NCBI RefSeq assembly: GCF_900091575.1
Contig: NZ_FMCR01000001.1
Location: 1,240,001 to 1,304,000 of the forward strand
Source: Micromonospora saelicesensis
GTDB lineage: Bacteria > Actinomycetota > Actinomycetes > Mycobacteriales > Micromonosporaceae
Length of the DNA stretch: 64,000 nucleotides
Direction of reading: 5' to 3'
This document shows, piece by piece, positions 9,351 through 17,742 of the stretch (within the stretch, counting starts at the first letter, position 1; every line of letters starts with the position of its first letter). Below the pieces are notes generated by a model. That model had not been told where the DNA came from. It searched no databases and saw only the letters and a list, made by a program, of their open reading frames with translations. The position numbers were made by a program, and so were the translations under genes.

Positions 9351-11390
9351 GTGTCAACACACCGACGTGCCTGGAAGCAGCGGGCCGGTGTGGTCGTAGC
9401 GCTGGTTGCCGGCGCTCTGCTCGCCGTCCCCGCCACACCAGCCATGGCCGCGAAGATCAGCACAGCTGACAACTCCGTCACGATTGATGCTGGCAAGAGC
9501 AGCACAGTCAGCGTGGTTGTTAGACCCGACGTCGGCGAAGAGTCCGCAGACATCGACGTGAATGGTCTTCCTGACGGCGTCACCTGCGGCGGGTGCGGCC
9601 CGATCACCTTCGACCAACCACTCGCGCCGAAGAACCTGACCCTGACCCTGTCCGCAGCGGCCAACGCGCCCGCAGCCAACGGCACTCAGGCGAGGATCAC
9701 CGTAACGGGAGACTCCAACTCCCGCACTCTCCGCGTCACCGTCAAGGCAGCCGCCGCTCCGCCGCCGCCGCAGAACCAGACCGTGCGGTCGGTCGCCGGC
9801 AAGGTGGTCTCGCAGGCCGACGGCAAGGCCGTGCCGAACGCGTTCGTGGTCCTCCAGGACACCGCCGGTCACCGTTACGACGCCACGAGCAACGGCAGCG
9901 GCGACTTCCGTTTCACCGGCACCACCGACAAGCCGATCGCGCCCGGACGGATCGACCTGGGCGCGTCGTTCGACAACATCAAGGCGTTCAAGGTTTTGAA
10001 CGCCAACGCCGGGCAGGCGGTCACCGGGCAGCGGCTCAGCCTCGCGCTCAAGGCCGAGGCGACGCCCAGCGCCACCCCGTCCGCCACCCCCGAGGCCACC
10101 CCCACCGACGAGGCGACCGAGGAGGGCACCGCGGAGGAGCCCACCGAGGAGGCCAGCCAGGGTGCTCCGGCGAATGCCGCCAACAACGAGGACGGCGGCG
10201 GCATCGGCTCGTACCTGATCATCCTGCTCGGTGGTCTCCTGGTCGCCGCCGGTGTCGGCACGATCGTGCTGCTCTGGATGAAGCGCAGGGAGAACGGCGA
10301 CGACGACGACGCTCCGGCAGCTGCCGGTGGCGGCGGAGTGGTGCCGCCATCGCGCGGCGGGTTCCGCGGTCCCGACGACCAGACCCGGGTGGTCGGCGGT
10401 CGTCCCGGCGGTGGAGCGGACCCGACCATGGTCGGCGGCGCGGCGCTGAGCGAGGCGCCGACGATGATGCACCGACCGGTGGTCGACGACGTTCCGCCAG
10501 ACCCGTACGGCGCGCCTGCCCAGGCGTACGGCGGCGCGGGTCAGCAGGGTTGGGGCGGCGCCGGCTACGGCGAGGAGCCAGCGTCCGCCGGGTACGGTGC
10601 CGGCGGCTACGGCAACGCCCCCGCTTCCGGTGGCGGCTACGGCACTCCGGCAAGCCCGGAGGGCGGGTACGGCGCCGGTGCGGCCGGTGACGGTTACGGT
10701 GCCGCGCCCGGTGCCGGTTACGGCAATGCTCCGGCGCCCGGTGCCGGTTACGGCAATGCTCCGGCCTCCGGTGCCGGCTACGGGAACGCTCCAGCCTCCG
10801 GTGGCGGCTACGGCGGTCGTGATTACGAAGCCCCGGGCGGTACCGCCGCCTACCCGCCGGCTCCCGCTGGCGGAGCGGCCTACGGCGAGCGGTTCGACGA
10901 GCCGACCGGCCGGTACACCGGCGACAGCACCCAGTACCCGGCTCCGGCCGACCCGTACGCCACCGGCGTCTACCAGCCGGAGCAGGGGCAGGGGTACGGC
11001 CAGCCCGATGCCGCCCCGTACGGCGGTCGCGCCGCCGAGCCGACCGCGGGATACGGCGCTCCGGAGGCTGGCGGGTACGACCAGGGTGGCTACGGTCAAC
11101 CGGCCGGCGGATACGACCAGGGCGGCAACTACGGCCAGGAGCCCCCGCAGCAGCAGCGCGGCGGCTACGACGACCGGGGTTACGACCAGGGCGGCTACGG
11201 CCAGCCCGCCAGCGGCGGATACGACCAGGGCGGCAACTACGGCCAGGAGCCCTCGCAGCAGCAGCGCGGCGGCTACGACGAGCGGGGCTACGACCAGGGC
11301 GGCTACGGCCAGCCCGCCGGGCGGAACCGACCGGACACCCCGGCGCCGACCGAGCGCGGCGGTCGCCGCCTCGACTGGCTGGACGACTGA
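9351..11390 (+). CDS. Exported single-pass membrane protein with Gly/Tyr-rich cytoplasmic tail
   Basis: A 679-aa protein with a signal peptide (residues 1-33, cleavage after PAMA). An extracellular Ig-like region (about 34-135) is followed by a carboxypeptidase-regulatory-like beta sandwich (about 145-220: SVAGKVVSQADGKAVPNAFV). A Thr/Pro/Glu linker leads to one transmembrane helix (about 287-308) followed by KRR. The last 340 residues are low complexity. Repeats of the form GYGNAPASGAG come first, and later two near-identical blocks of GYDQGGNYGQE with QQQRGGYD. GTG 9351 is chosen because the signal peptide starts there. Such tails are disordered; a scaffold role is inference. Confidence 0.75.
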   Translation: MSTHRRAWKQRAGVVVALVAGALLAVPATPAMAAKISTADNSVTIDAGKSSTVSVVVRPDVGEESADIDVNGLPDGVTCGGCGPITFDQPLAPKNLTLTLSAAANAPAANGTQARITVTGDSNSRTLRVTVKAAAAPPPPQNQTVRSVAGKVVSQADGKAVPNAFVVLQDTAGHRYDATSNGSGDFRFTGTTDKPIAPGRIDLGASFDNIKAFKVLNANAGQAVTGQRLSLALKAEATPSATPSATPEATPTDEATEEGTAEEPTEEASQGAPANAANNEDGGGIGSYLIILLGGLLVAAGVGTIVLLWMKRRENGDDDDAPAAAGGGGVVPPSRGGFRGPDDQTRVVGGRPGGGADPTMVGGAALSEAPTMMHRPVVDDVPPDPYGAPAQAYGGAGQQGWGGAGYGEEPASAGYGAGGYGNAPASGGGYGTPASPEGGYGAGAAGDGYGAAPGAGYGNAPAPGAGYGNAPASGAGYGNAPASGGGYGGRDYEAPGGTAAYPPAPAGGAAYGERFDEPTGRYTGDSTQYPAPADPYATGVYQPEQGQGYGQPDAAPYGGRAAEPTAGYGAPEAGGYDQGGYGQPAGGYDQGGNYGQEPPQQQRGGYDDRGYDQGGYGQPASGGYDQGGNYGQEPSQQQRGGYDERGYDQGGYGQPAGRNRPDTPAPTERGGRRLDWLDD

Positions 11391-11407
11391 CCCCACCACA
11401 GCACATG

Positions 11408-11441
11408 GAAACGGCCACCCGGAGATCCGGGTGGCCGTTTC
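11408..11441. terminator. Strong bidirectional terminator
   Basis: Perfect 15-bp stem, GAAACGGCCACCCGG against its complement, with an AGAT loop, between convergent genes. Confidence 0.85.
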
Positions 11442-11540
11442 GCTGCAAGACCCACTCGCGGTCAGTGAAGTCGGGCCATCCCGAAGACCTGGGCACCGCG
11501 ACTTCCTGAGAACCGAGTTGATCACAAGGCGCGGGCCTGC

Positions 11541-11581
11541 GCGGTCAGACGCGGTCCCGGCGCAGTCAGGCGCGGTCAGGC
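11541..11581 (-). repeat. Short tandem repeats spanning the comB stop codon
   Basis: Four 10-11-bp units (GCGGTCAGAC, GCGGTCCCGGC, GCAGTCAGGC, GCGGTCAGGC on the plus strand) run through the stop codon (complement of TCA at 11576-11578). Three units carry a TGA on the coding strand. Confidence 0.6.
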
Positions 11582-12367
11582 GGCGGAGAAGACGCCCTGG
11601 TGGAGCACCGGGACGACGTCCGACACGCCGATCCGGACGGCGACGTCGACGTCCGCGGCGAAGCCGTTCTCGGTCAACTCCCGACCGGAGACGCTTCCGC
11701 GCACCGCAGCGGGCAGATCCGGAGTGCTCGCCAGCGCGGCGAGCGCCATGGCCGCCTCCACCGAGAGCCCACCCGGCACGCCGGAGAGGGCGTCCAGCAC
11801 CGAGGCGGCGCCGAGTTGGTCCTCCACCGACGGTCGCAGCGACCCGTCCGGCCACCGCTCCCCTGAGGCGATCACGCCGATCGGGGCGTCCAGCGTTCCG
11901 TACCCCTGGCGGCGCAGCCAATGCCCGACGGCGCGCGCGTTGCGCAGGCACGCCGCGACCACCGGCAGGCCGGTGGCGCTGGCGGCGGCGCTGATGGCCG
12001 AGCCGTTCGGGGAGGGCAGCACGAGGTCCGCCACCACGGGTGCGCTGCTCAGCGCGGCGGGCGAGAGCGACCACGGATGTTCCGCGGTCGTCTGCCGCCG
12101 CCCGACCGCAGCGGTCGCACCGACCCGGACGGCGTACTCGGCGGCCTGCTCACCCCAGGGGAACGGGTGCACCCGCATGCCCCGGGCGACCGCCACCTCC
12201 ACGGCGGTGGTGAACGAGAGGACGTCCACCACCACCAGCGCCGCGCAGACCCGGCCGAGTTCGGCCGCCCCGGTCAGCCCCCAGTCGAACCGGGCACCCG
12301 ATCCGGGTTGGCCGTAGACGGCGGCCGTCAACGCCTCAGCGCTCGTCAGGCGACGGCTCGGTGACAC
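11576..12367 (-). CDS. 2-phosphosulfolactate phosphatase-like protein (ComB family)
   Basis: Member of the ComB phosphatase fold, whose archaeal founder dephosphorylates 2-phosphosulfolactate in coenzyme M synthesis. Actinobacteria make no coenzyme M, so the substrate here is probably another phospho-acid. Motifs: [15 protein letters not shown] (Mg-binding Asp and catalytic region), [21 protein letters not shown], and [24 protein letters not shown]. Length is 263 aa from GTG 12367, overlapping the end of purL by 32 nt. A TTG at 12331 is an alternative start giving no overlap. The overlap implies co-transcription with purL. Confidence 0.75.
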   Translation of the reverse strand: MSPSRRLTSAEALTAAVYGQPGSGARFDWGLTGAAELGRVCAALVVVDVLSFTTAVEVAVARGMRVHPFPWGEQAAEYAVRVGATAAVGRRQTTAEHPWSLSPAALSSAPVVADLVLPSPNGSAISAAASATGLPVVAACLRNARAVGHWLRRQGYGTLDAPIGVIASGERWPDGSLRPSVEDQLGAASVLDALSGVPGGLSVEAAMALAALASTPDLPAAVRGSVSGRELTENGFAADVDVAVRIGVSDVVPVLHQGVFSAA

Positions 12368-15005
12368 CGGGGTCAGACTCGGACGCCCCGTCGGGCTGCT
12401 CCGACCCGATCGGCTCGACCGCGCCGGTCTCCGGGGAAGGACCCGAGGAAGCGATCGGCTCGGAGACCACCGCCGCCGCGTCGACCGGCTCAGCCTGCGC
12501 GACCGGCAGCGGGACGGCCTCGACCGCACCCGCCACACCGGCGGCCGGCGCGGGCACCTCGACGGCCGCCGAGCCCCCGAAGAGGCGCGGCAACGTCTCG
12601 GTGTGCGCGGTGCGCAGCTCGTCCAGGCCGATCCGGAACTGGCCGTGCACCTCGAGCGCCCCACCGGACGGGTCGGTGACGCCGATCAGCTCGAACGGCA
12701 CACCCCGCTCGGCGCAGAGCGCCGCGAACGCCTTGTCGTGGCCGCGTGGCACCGAGACCAGCGCCCGCGTGGCGGACTCGCTGAACAGGTAGACGAACGG
12801 CATCGACCCCTCGGCGAACTGCTCCGGCACCGCGACCCGGGCACCGACGCCGCGCCGCAGGCAGGACTCGACCAGGCTCTGGGCGAGACCGCCGTCGGAG
12901 AGGTCGTGTGCGGAGGCCAGGTGGCCGACCCGGGCCGCCTCGGCCAGCAGCTCGGCCAGCGCCTTCTCGCGGAGAAGGTCGACCTGCGGCGGAATGCCGC
13001 CGAGGTGCTCGTGCGTCACCCAGGCCCACTCCGAGCCGGACAGCTCCACGTTCGTCTCGCCGAGCAGGTAGAGCTGGTCGTGGTCGCCACCGGCGCGCGG
13101 CACGAAGCCCATCGGCACCCGGTCGGCGACGTTGTCCAGCACGCCCAGCACACCGACCACCGGGGTCGGGTGGATGGCCGCGGCACCGGTCTGGTTGTAG
13201 AAGCTGACGTTGCCGCCGGTCACCGGGATGCCCAGCTCCAGGCAGCCGTCCGCCAGGCCGCGGACGGCCTCGGCGAACTGCCACATCACGCCCGGGTCCT
13301 CCGGGGAGCCGAAGTTGAGGCAGTCGGTGACGGCGATCGGCTTCGCGCCGGTCACCGCCACGTTCCGGTACGCCTCGGCCAGGGCCAGCTTGGTGCCGTT
13401 GTACGGGTCCAGCCTGGCGTACCGGCCGTTACCGTCCACCGACAGCGCCACACCCAACCCGGTCCGCTCGTCGATCCGGATCACGCCGCCGTCCTCCGGC
13501 TGGGCGAGCACGGTGTTGCCCAGCACGTAGCGGTCGTACTGCTCGGTGACCCAGGACTTGTCGGCCAGGTTGGGCGACGCGATCATGCGCAGCACGGTCT
13601 CCCGCAGCGCCTCCGGGTCGGCCGGGCGGGGCAGCGTCTCGGCCCGGTCGGCCTGGAGCAGGATCAGGTCGGCCGGCTCACGCATCGGTCGGGCGTAGAC
13701 CGGGCCGTCGTCGACCAGCGAACCCGGGGGCACGTCGACGACAAGGTGGTCCTGCCAGGTGATCAGCAGGCGACCGGGGCGGCCGTCCGGCTCCGGTGCG
13801 GTGACCTCACCGATCGCGGTGGCGAGGACGCCCCACTTCTCGCAGGTCTTGAGCACCGCGTCGAGCTTGTCCGGCTCGACGACCAGCAGCATCCGCTCCT
13901 GCGACTCGCTGGCCAGGATCTCGTGCGGGTCCATTGAGGGCTCACGCAGCGGCACCCGCTCCAGCCAGACCCGCATGCCGGTGCCGGCAGCGGCGGCGGT
14001 CTCGGTGAGCGCGCAGGTCAGACCGGCGCCGCCGAGGTCCTGGATGCCGACGACCAGTTGGCCGTCGTACAGCTCGAGGCACGCCTCGATCAGCAGCTTC
14101 TCGGTGAACGGGTCACCGACCTGCACGGCGGGGCGACGCGCCTCGCTGCCCTCGTCGAAGGTGGCGCTGGCCAGCACCGAGACGCCACCGATGCCGTCGC
14201 GGCCGGTCTTGGCGCCCATCAGGACGACAACGTTGCCCGGGCCGGCGGCGGCCTTGTTCTGCAGCCGGCTGACCGGCAGCACGCCCAGGCAGAGCGCGTT
14301 GAGCAGCGGGTTGCCCTGGTAGGAGGGGTCGAAGACCAGCTCTCCACCGATGTTGGGCAGGCCCAGGCAGTTGCCGTAGCCGCCGACGCCGGCGACCACA
14401 CCGGTGAGCACCCGGGCGGTGTCCGGGTGGTCCGCGGCACCGAAGCGCAGCGGGTCCATCACCGCGACCGGGCGGGCACCCATGGCGAGGATGTCCCGGA
14501 CGATGCCACCGACGCCGGTCGCCGCGCCCTGGTAAGGCTCGACGAAGCTCGGGTGGTTGTGCGACTCGACCTTGAAGGTCACCGCGAGCTCGTCGGAGAT
14601 CTGCACGACACCGGCGTTCTCACCGATGCCGGCGAGCATCCGGTCGCTGTGCGGGGCCTTCTCACCGAACTGGCGCAGGTGCACCTTGCTCGACTTGTAG
14701 GAGCAGTGCTCGCTCCACATGATCGAATACATCGCCAGCTCGGACTGCGTGGGCCGGCGGCCGAGGATCTGCCGGATCCGGTCGTACTCGTCGTCGCGCA
14801 GGCCCAGCTCGGTGTACGGCTGAAGCTCGCCCGGGGTGCCACCGGCGCGCGGCACGGTGTCCACGCCCTCGGTCCAGACGGCGGCGGCCGGCTGGGCGGG
14901 AGCGGTCGCCGGGGCGACCGGCTGCGCCGGGTTCGGCTCGGCCGGCTGCGCCGGGGCGGAGTACGCCTCCGGTGTGTCCCGTACCGGGTCCGGATGGGTG
15001 GTCAT
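12336..15005 (-). CDS. purL: Phosphoribosylformylglycinamidine synthase subunit PurL
   Basis: Large subunit of FGAM synthase, which works with PurQ (glutaminase) and PurS in step four of purine synthesis. The ATP-grasp-like core begins around [18 protein letters not shown] and includes [34 protein letters not shown] and [12 protein letters not shown]. The product has 889 aa, about 140 more than typical small PurL proteins. The excess is an Ala/Pro-rich N-terminus (about 45 aa) and an Ala/Glu/Pro/Ser-rich C-terminal tail (about 80 aa). ATG 15005 follows GAGGAGAGG. A possible 24-codon ORF bridges purQ and purL. Confidence 0.96.
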   Translation of the reverse strand: MTTHPDPVRDTPEAYSAPAQPAEPNPAQPVAPATAPAQPAAAVWTEGVDTVPRAGGTPGELQPYTELGLRDDEYDRIRQILGRRPTQSELAMYSIMWSEHCSYKSSKVHLRQFGEKAPHSDRMLAGIGENAGVVQISDELAVTFKVESHNHPSFVEPYQGAATGVGGIVRDILAMGARPVAVMDPLRFGAADHPDTARVLTGVVAGVGGYGNCLGLPNIGGELVFDPSYQGNPLLNALCLGVLPVSRLQNKAAAGPGNVVVLMGAKTGRDGIGGVSVLASATFDEGSEARRPAVQVGDPFTEKLLIEACLELYDGQLVVGIQDLGGAGLTCALTETAAAAGTGMRVWLERVPLREPSMDPHEILASESQERMLLVVEPDKLDAVLKTCEKWGVLATAIGEVTAPEPDGRPGRLLITWQDHLVVDVPPGSLVDDGPVYARPMREPADLILLQADRAETLPRPADPEALRETVLRMIASPNLADKSWVTEQYDRYVLGNTVLAQPEDGGVIRIDERTGLGVALSVDGNGRYARLDPYNGTKLALAEAYRNVAVTGAKPIAVTDCLNFGSPEDPGVMWQFAEAVRGLADGCLELGIPVTGGNVSFYNQTGAAAIHPTPVVGVLGVLDNVADRVPMGFVPRAGGDHDQLYLLGETNVELSGSEWAWVTHEHLGGIPPQVDLLREKALAELLAEAARVGHLASAHDLSDGGLAQSLVESCLRRGVGARVAVPEQFAEGSMPFVYLFSESATRALVSVPRGHDKAFAALCAERGVPFELIGVTDPSGGALEVHGQFRIGLDELRTAHTETLPRLFGGSAAVEVPAPAAGVAGAVEAVPLPVAQAEPVDAAAVVSEPIASSGPSPETGAVEPIGSEQPDGASESDPGVTEPSPDER

Positions 15006-15076
15006 GACCTCTCCTCGCTGCGCTCGTGCCCGCCAGACCGGCGGTTGAGCTGACCGATGATCGTGCCGCCGGTCAT
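15002..15076 (-). CDS. Possible 24-aa ORF coupling purQ to purL
   Basis: Starts with an ATG overlapping the purQ stop (ATGA) and ends with a TGA overlapping the purL ATG (ATGA), filling the whole 67-nt gap in frame. The peptide is basic and begins [13 protein letters not shown]. The purL Shine-Dalgarno lies inside it, so translation through it could help ribosomes reach purL. The last part contains the GAGCGCAGCG motif also seen in purM, so it may equally be chance. Confidence 0.35.
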   Translation of the reverse strand: MTGGTIIGQLNRRSGGHERSEERS

Positions 15077-15756
15077 GCCGGCGCCCCCACCAGGTGCTTG
15101 AGGACCGACGTGAAGAAGCCGAGGCCGTCCAGCGAAGGGCCGGTGAGCGCCTCCACCGCGTGCTCGGGGTGCGGCATGATGCCGACCACGTTGCCGGCGG
15201 CGTTGGTGATCGCGGCGATGTCCCGCTGGGACCCGTTGGGGTTGCCGCCGACGTAGCGGGCGACCACCCGACCTTCGGCTTCGAGCTGGTCCAGCGTCGC
15301 GGTGTCCGCGACGTAGCAGCCCTCGCCGTTCTTGACCGGGATGAGCACCTCCTGGCCGGGCTGGAACGCGTTGGTCCACGCCGTCCCGGCCGACTCGATG
15401 CGCAGGACCTGGTCCCGGTTGCGGAAGTGCAGGTGCTGGTTGCGGGTGAGCGCGCCGGGCAGCAGGTGCGCCTCGCAGAGGATCTGGAAGCCGTTGCAGA
15501 TGCCGAGCACCGGCAGACCACCCCGGGCGGCGTCCACGATCGTCTCCATCACCGGCGCGAACCGGGCGATGGCGCCGCACCGCAGGTAGTCACCGTAGGA
15601 GAAACCGCCGGGCAGGACGACCGCGTCGACACCGTGCAGCTCCGGGTCGCCGTGCCAGAGCCGGACCGGCTCAGCGCCGGCGATCCGGACGGCCCGGGCC
15701 GCGTCCCCGTCGTCGAGCGAGCCGGGGAAGGTGACCACACCGACCCGGGCGGTCAC
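15073..15756 (-). CDS. purQ: Phosphoribosylformylglycinamidine synthase subunit PurQ
   Basis: Class I glutamine amidotransferase subunit that supplies ammonia to PurL. The 227-aa sequence shows [10 protein letters not shown] at the N-terminus, [16 protein letters not shown], and the nucleophile C87 in [10 protein letters not shown]. The His-Glu pair is in MPHPEHAVE near the C-terminus, completing the triad. Start GTG 15756 overlaps the purS stop by four bases (GTGA), showing translational coupling. Order purS-purQ-purL is the usual one. Confidence 0.97.
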   Translation of the reverse strand: MTARVGVVTFPGSLDDGDAARAVRIAGAEPVRLWHGDPELHGVDAVVLPGGFSYGDYLRCGAIARFAPVMETIVDAARGGLPVLGICNGFQILCEAHLLPGALTRNQHLHFRNRDQVLRIESAGTAWTNAFQPGQEVLIPVKNGEGCYVADTATLDQLEAEGRVVARYVGGNPNGSQRDIAAITNAAGNVVGIMPHPEHAVEALTGPSLDGLGFFTSVLKHLVGAPA

Positions 15757-16016
15757 GAGCGGGCGTCCGCAGTCTCGTCGGCCTCGACCAGGCGGACGGT
15801 GAAGTCCTCGATGACCGGGTTGGCGAGCAGTTTGTCGGCAATCTCCCGAGCGCGGTCCAGGTCCGGTTCACCGGTGAACTCGATCTCGATCCGCCTGCCG
15901 ATCCGAACCGAGGCGACGTCACCGACGCCGAGCCGGGGCAGCGCGTTTGCGACGGCCTGGCCCTGCGGATCAAGGATCTCGGGCTTGAGCATGACGTCGA
16001 CGACGACGCGAGGCAC
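15753..16016 (-). CDS. purS: Phosphoribosylformylglycinamidine synthase subunit PurS
   Basis: Small structural subunit (87 aa) that bridges PurL and PurQ in the FGAM synthase complex. It starts [20 protein letters not shown], then [20 protein letters not shown] and a [19 protein letters not shown] helix-strand, as in other PurS proteins. The GTG at 16016 is chosen because it starts the conserved sequence and has GGAG upstream. It heads the purS-purQ-purL-comB-like operon. Confidence 0.95.
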   Translation of the reverse strand: MPRVVVDVMLKPEILDPQGQAVANALPRLGVGDVASVRIGRRIEIEFTGEPDLDRAREIADKLLANPVIEDFTVRLVEADETADARS

Positions 16017-16024
16017 TGGGCACT

Positions 16025-16059
16025 CCTGACTGTGTACGCAGTTGGGTGCCGACCCACAA
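16025..16059 (-). promoter_or_regulatory. purS promoter
   Basis: Minus strand: TTGTGG (16054-16059), 17-bp spacer, TACACA (16031-16036). The -10 sits in GCGTACACAGTCAGG, the same block as at purF with one substitution. Confidence 0.5.
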
Positions 16060-16244
16060 TGGGCGAGCGCAGCCAGCGTACCTGGCAGATATCGCCGCGG
16101 ACGCACCGGCCGGGTGCAGTTCAGGCAGTGATCGACATTACTGACGCCCAGTCGGACCTGTCAGGCACTACAGGTGGCCCTAGCAGGACATATACGGCGC
16201 AGCGGGTGGCCGAATCGTTACATTGGGCAACCTCGATCAACTCC

Positions 16245-16273
16245 TTGATAACGATCGCGTCGCGTCCTACTCT
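16245..16273 (+). promoter_or_regulatory. Promoter of the secreted protease gene
   Basis: TTGATA (16245-16250), exactly 17 bp, TACTCT (16268-16273): a housekeeping-type promoter about 100 bp before the protease ATG. Confidence 0.6.
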
Positions 16274-16374
16274 ACATCGACGCAAGTCGATTCCGCCGGC
16301 TCCGGGAACCCCCGCCGCCCGGCACCATCCGCACCCGGCGACCCCGGGCCCGCCCCGTCCAAGGAGTCCACCCG

Positions 16375-17055
16375 ATGCGCATCCGCCCCCTGCTCGCCGT
16401 ACTCAGCACCGCGCTGGTCGGCGCCCTCGGCGTCACGTCCGCCGCGTCCGCCTCCCCGCCCAGCCCGAACATCATCGGCGGCGGCACCGTCTCGTCCGCC
16501 CCCTGGGCCGCCGCGGTGCTCAGCAACGGCTCGTTCACCTGCTCCGGCAGCGTCATCGCCGCGCAGTGGGTGCTCACCGCCCGGCACTGCATCAGCGGCA
16601 CCATGTCGGTGCGCGTCGGAAGCGTGAACCGCACCTCCGGCGGGGTCACCCGCACGGTCAGCGCCACCTACACCCGCAACGACCTCGCACTCATGCGGCT
16701 CTCCAGCACCGTCAGCACCTCCGCGGTGAGCCTGGCCAGCAGCAACCCGCCGATCAACTCGACGAACTCGATCTACGGCTGGGGCATGACCTGCTACAGC
16801 GGCTGCTCGGCGTCCACCCAGCTGAAGACCGCCACCGTCCGGGTGACCAGCAACAGCGCCACCGACGCGTACGGCGGCCAGGCGATCCGCAGCACCCGGA
16901 TCAACGGCAACGCCTGGCGCGGTGACTCCGGCGGTCCGCAGTTCTACAACGGTCAGCAGGTCGGCGTCGCCTCCACCGCCGACGGGTCGAGCATCCAGAA
17001 CTACGGCAGCGTTGCGTACAACCGGGCCTGGATCACCTCGGTGGCCGGTGTCTGA
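16375..17055 (+). CDS. Secreted trypsin-like serine protease (S1 family)
   Basis: Exported endopeptidase (226 aa). Signal peptide at residues 1-27 (MRIRP, hydrophobic core, ASA|SP). A short propeptide ends before IIGG (33-36), the typical activation site of S1 proteases. The catalytic triad is complete: H71 in TARHC, D103 in RNDLALMRL and S185 in GDSGGP. Four cysteines (56, 72, 140, 144) could form two disulfides. ATG 16375 lies after AAGGAG. It stands alone between the pur operon and the YbjQ-like gene. Confidence 0.9.
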   Translation: MRIRPLLAVLSTALVGALGVTSAASASPPSPNIIGGGTVSSAPWAAAVLSNGSFTCSGSVIAAQWVLTARHCISGTMSVRVGSVNRTSGGVTRTVSATYTRNDLALMRLSSTVSTSAVSLASSNPPINSTNSIYGWGMTCYSGCSASTQLKTATVRVTSNSATDAYGGQAIRSTRINGNAWRGDSGGPQFYNGQQVGVASTADGSSIQNYGSVAYNRAWITSVAGV

Positions 17056-17184
17056 CGGTTAGCGCCCCGCTCGGCGCGGATGGTCGGCCACGTGCCGGCC
17101 GTCCGCGCCGCGTCGTTTTGCAGCATCCGATCAGGTGAACAATGCACACGATCGGGTCGCGCCACTCCTGACAGCATCGGAACC

Positions 17185-17643
17185 GTGCTGGTCGTGACGA
17201 CAGAGCAACTGCCCGGCTACGAGATCCGCCAGATTCTCGGTGAGGTGGTGTCATCGATGGCCAGGACGCGCAACCCGTACCGCGAGGGTGTGAAGAACCT
17301 GCGCGGTGGCGCGTACGACCCGATGGCCCCGGACAACCTGACGCGGTGGCGCACCGACTCGGTGGCCCGCCTCGGCGAGGAGGCCCTGCGGCTCGGCGCG
17401 AACGCGGTGATCGGCATGCGGTTCGACAGCCGGGACTGCGGCGAGATGTGGATGGAGATCTGCGCGTACGGGACGGCAGTGGTCGCCGTACCCAAGATGC
17501 CCGAGGTCATGCCGGCCGACCAGCCGGCGGTCGCCGCGGAGACCGCGGAAATCGCGGGCTTCACCGAGTCTCCCGGCGGCATCGCCGAACCGGCCAGCGC
17601 CCCCAACCTGAGAACCGCCGCCGAAACCCCAACCGGCGAGTAA
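17185..17643 (+). CDS. YbjQ/UPF0145 heavy-metal-binding-domain-like protein
   Basis: A 152-aa cytosolic protein with the YbjQ fold. It begins VVTTEQLPGYEIRQILGEVV, then SMARTRNPYREGVKNLRGG, a helix LTRWRTDSVARLGEEAL, and ANAVIGMRFDSRDCGEMWMEICAYGTAV. These are the conserved blocks of UPF0145 proteins, which form pentamers of uncertain role. The C-terminal 40 residues are Ala/Pro/Glu-rich and non-conserved. GTG 17185 is chosen because the conserved VVTTEQ block follows immediately. It is convergent with purB across a long hairpin. Confidence 0.8.
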   Translation: MLVVTTEQLPGYEIRQILGEVVSSMARTRNPYREGVKNLRGGAYDPMAPDNLTRWRTDSVARLGEEALRLGANAVIGMRFDSRDCGEMWMEICAYGTAVVAVPKMPEVMPADQPAVAAETAEIAGFTESPGGIAEPASAPNLRTAAETPTGE

Positions 17644-17659
17644 CCCACCCACCCACCCC

Positions 17660-17720
17660 GTTGATCATGAAGTTATTGCCCTGCGCACCGGCGTGTCGCA
17701 GCAACAACTTCATGATCAAC
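17660..17720. terminator. Long-stem intergenic hairpin
   Basis: A 20-bp stem with one mismatch starts with GTTGATCATGAAGTT (17660-17679 and 17701-17720) around a 21-base loop. It is further framed by CCCACCC and GGGTGGG repeats. It sits between convergent genes and is one of several such palindromes in this window. Confidence 0.75.
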
Positions 17721-17742
17721 GCGCAGAGGGTGGGTGGGTGGG

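Larger units (their letters stand above)
16017..16374. other. Divergent intergenic region purS / serine protease
   Basis: This 358-bp stretch holds the purS promoter on the left and a good protease promoter on the right. I see no gene in it. Confidence 0.6.

Noticed and set aside
9354..12074. 906-aa reverse ORF opposite the Gly/Tyr-tailed protein gene
   Set aside because: Arises from repetitive GC-rich coding sequence; the forward gene has a signal peptide and transmembrane helix.
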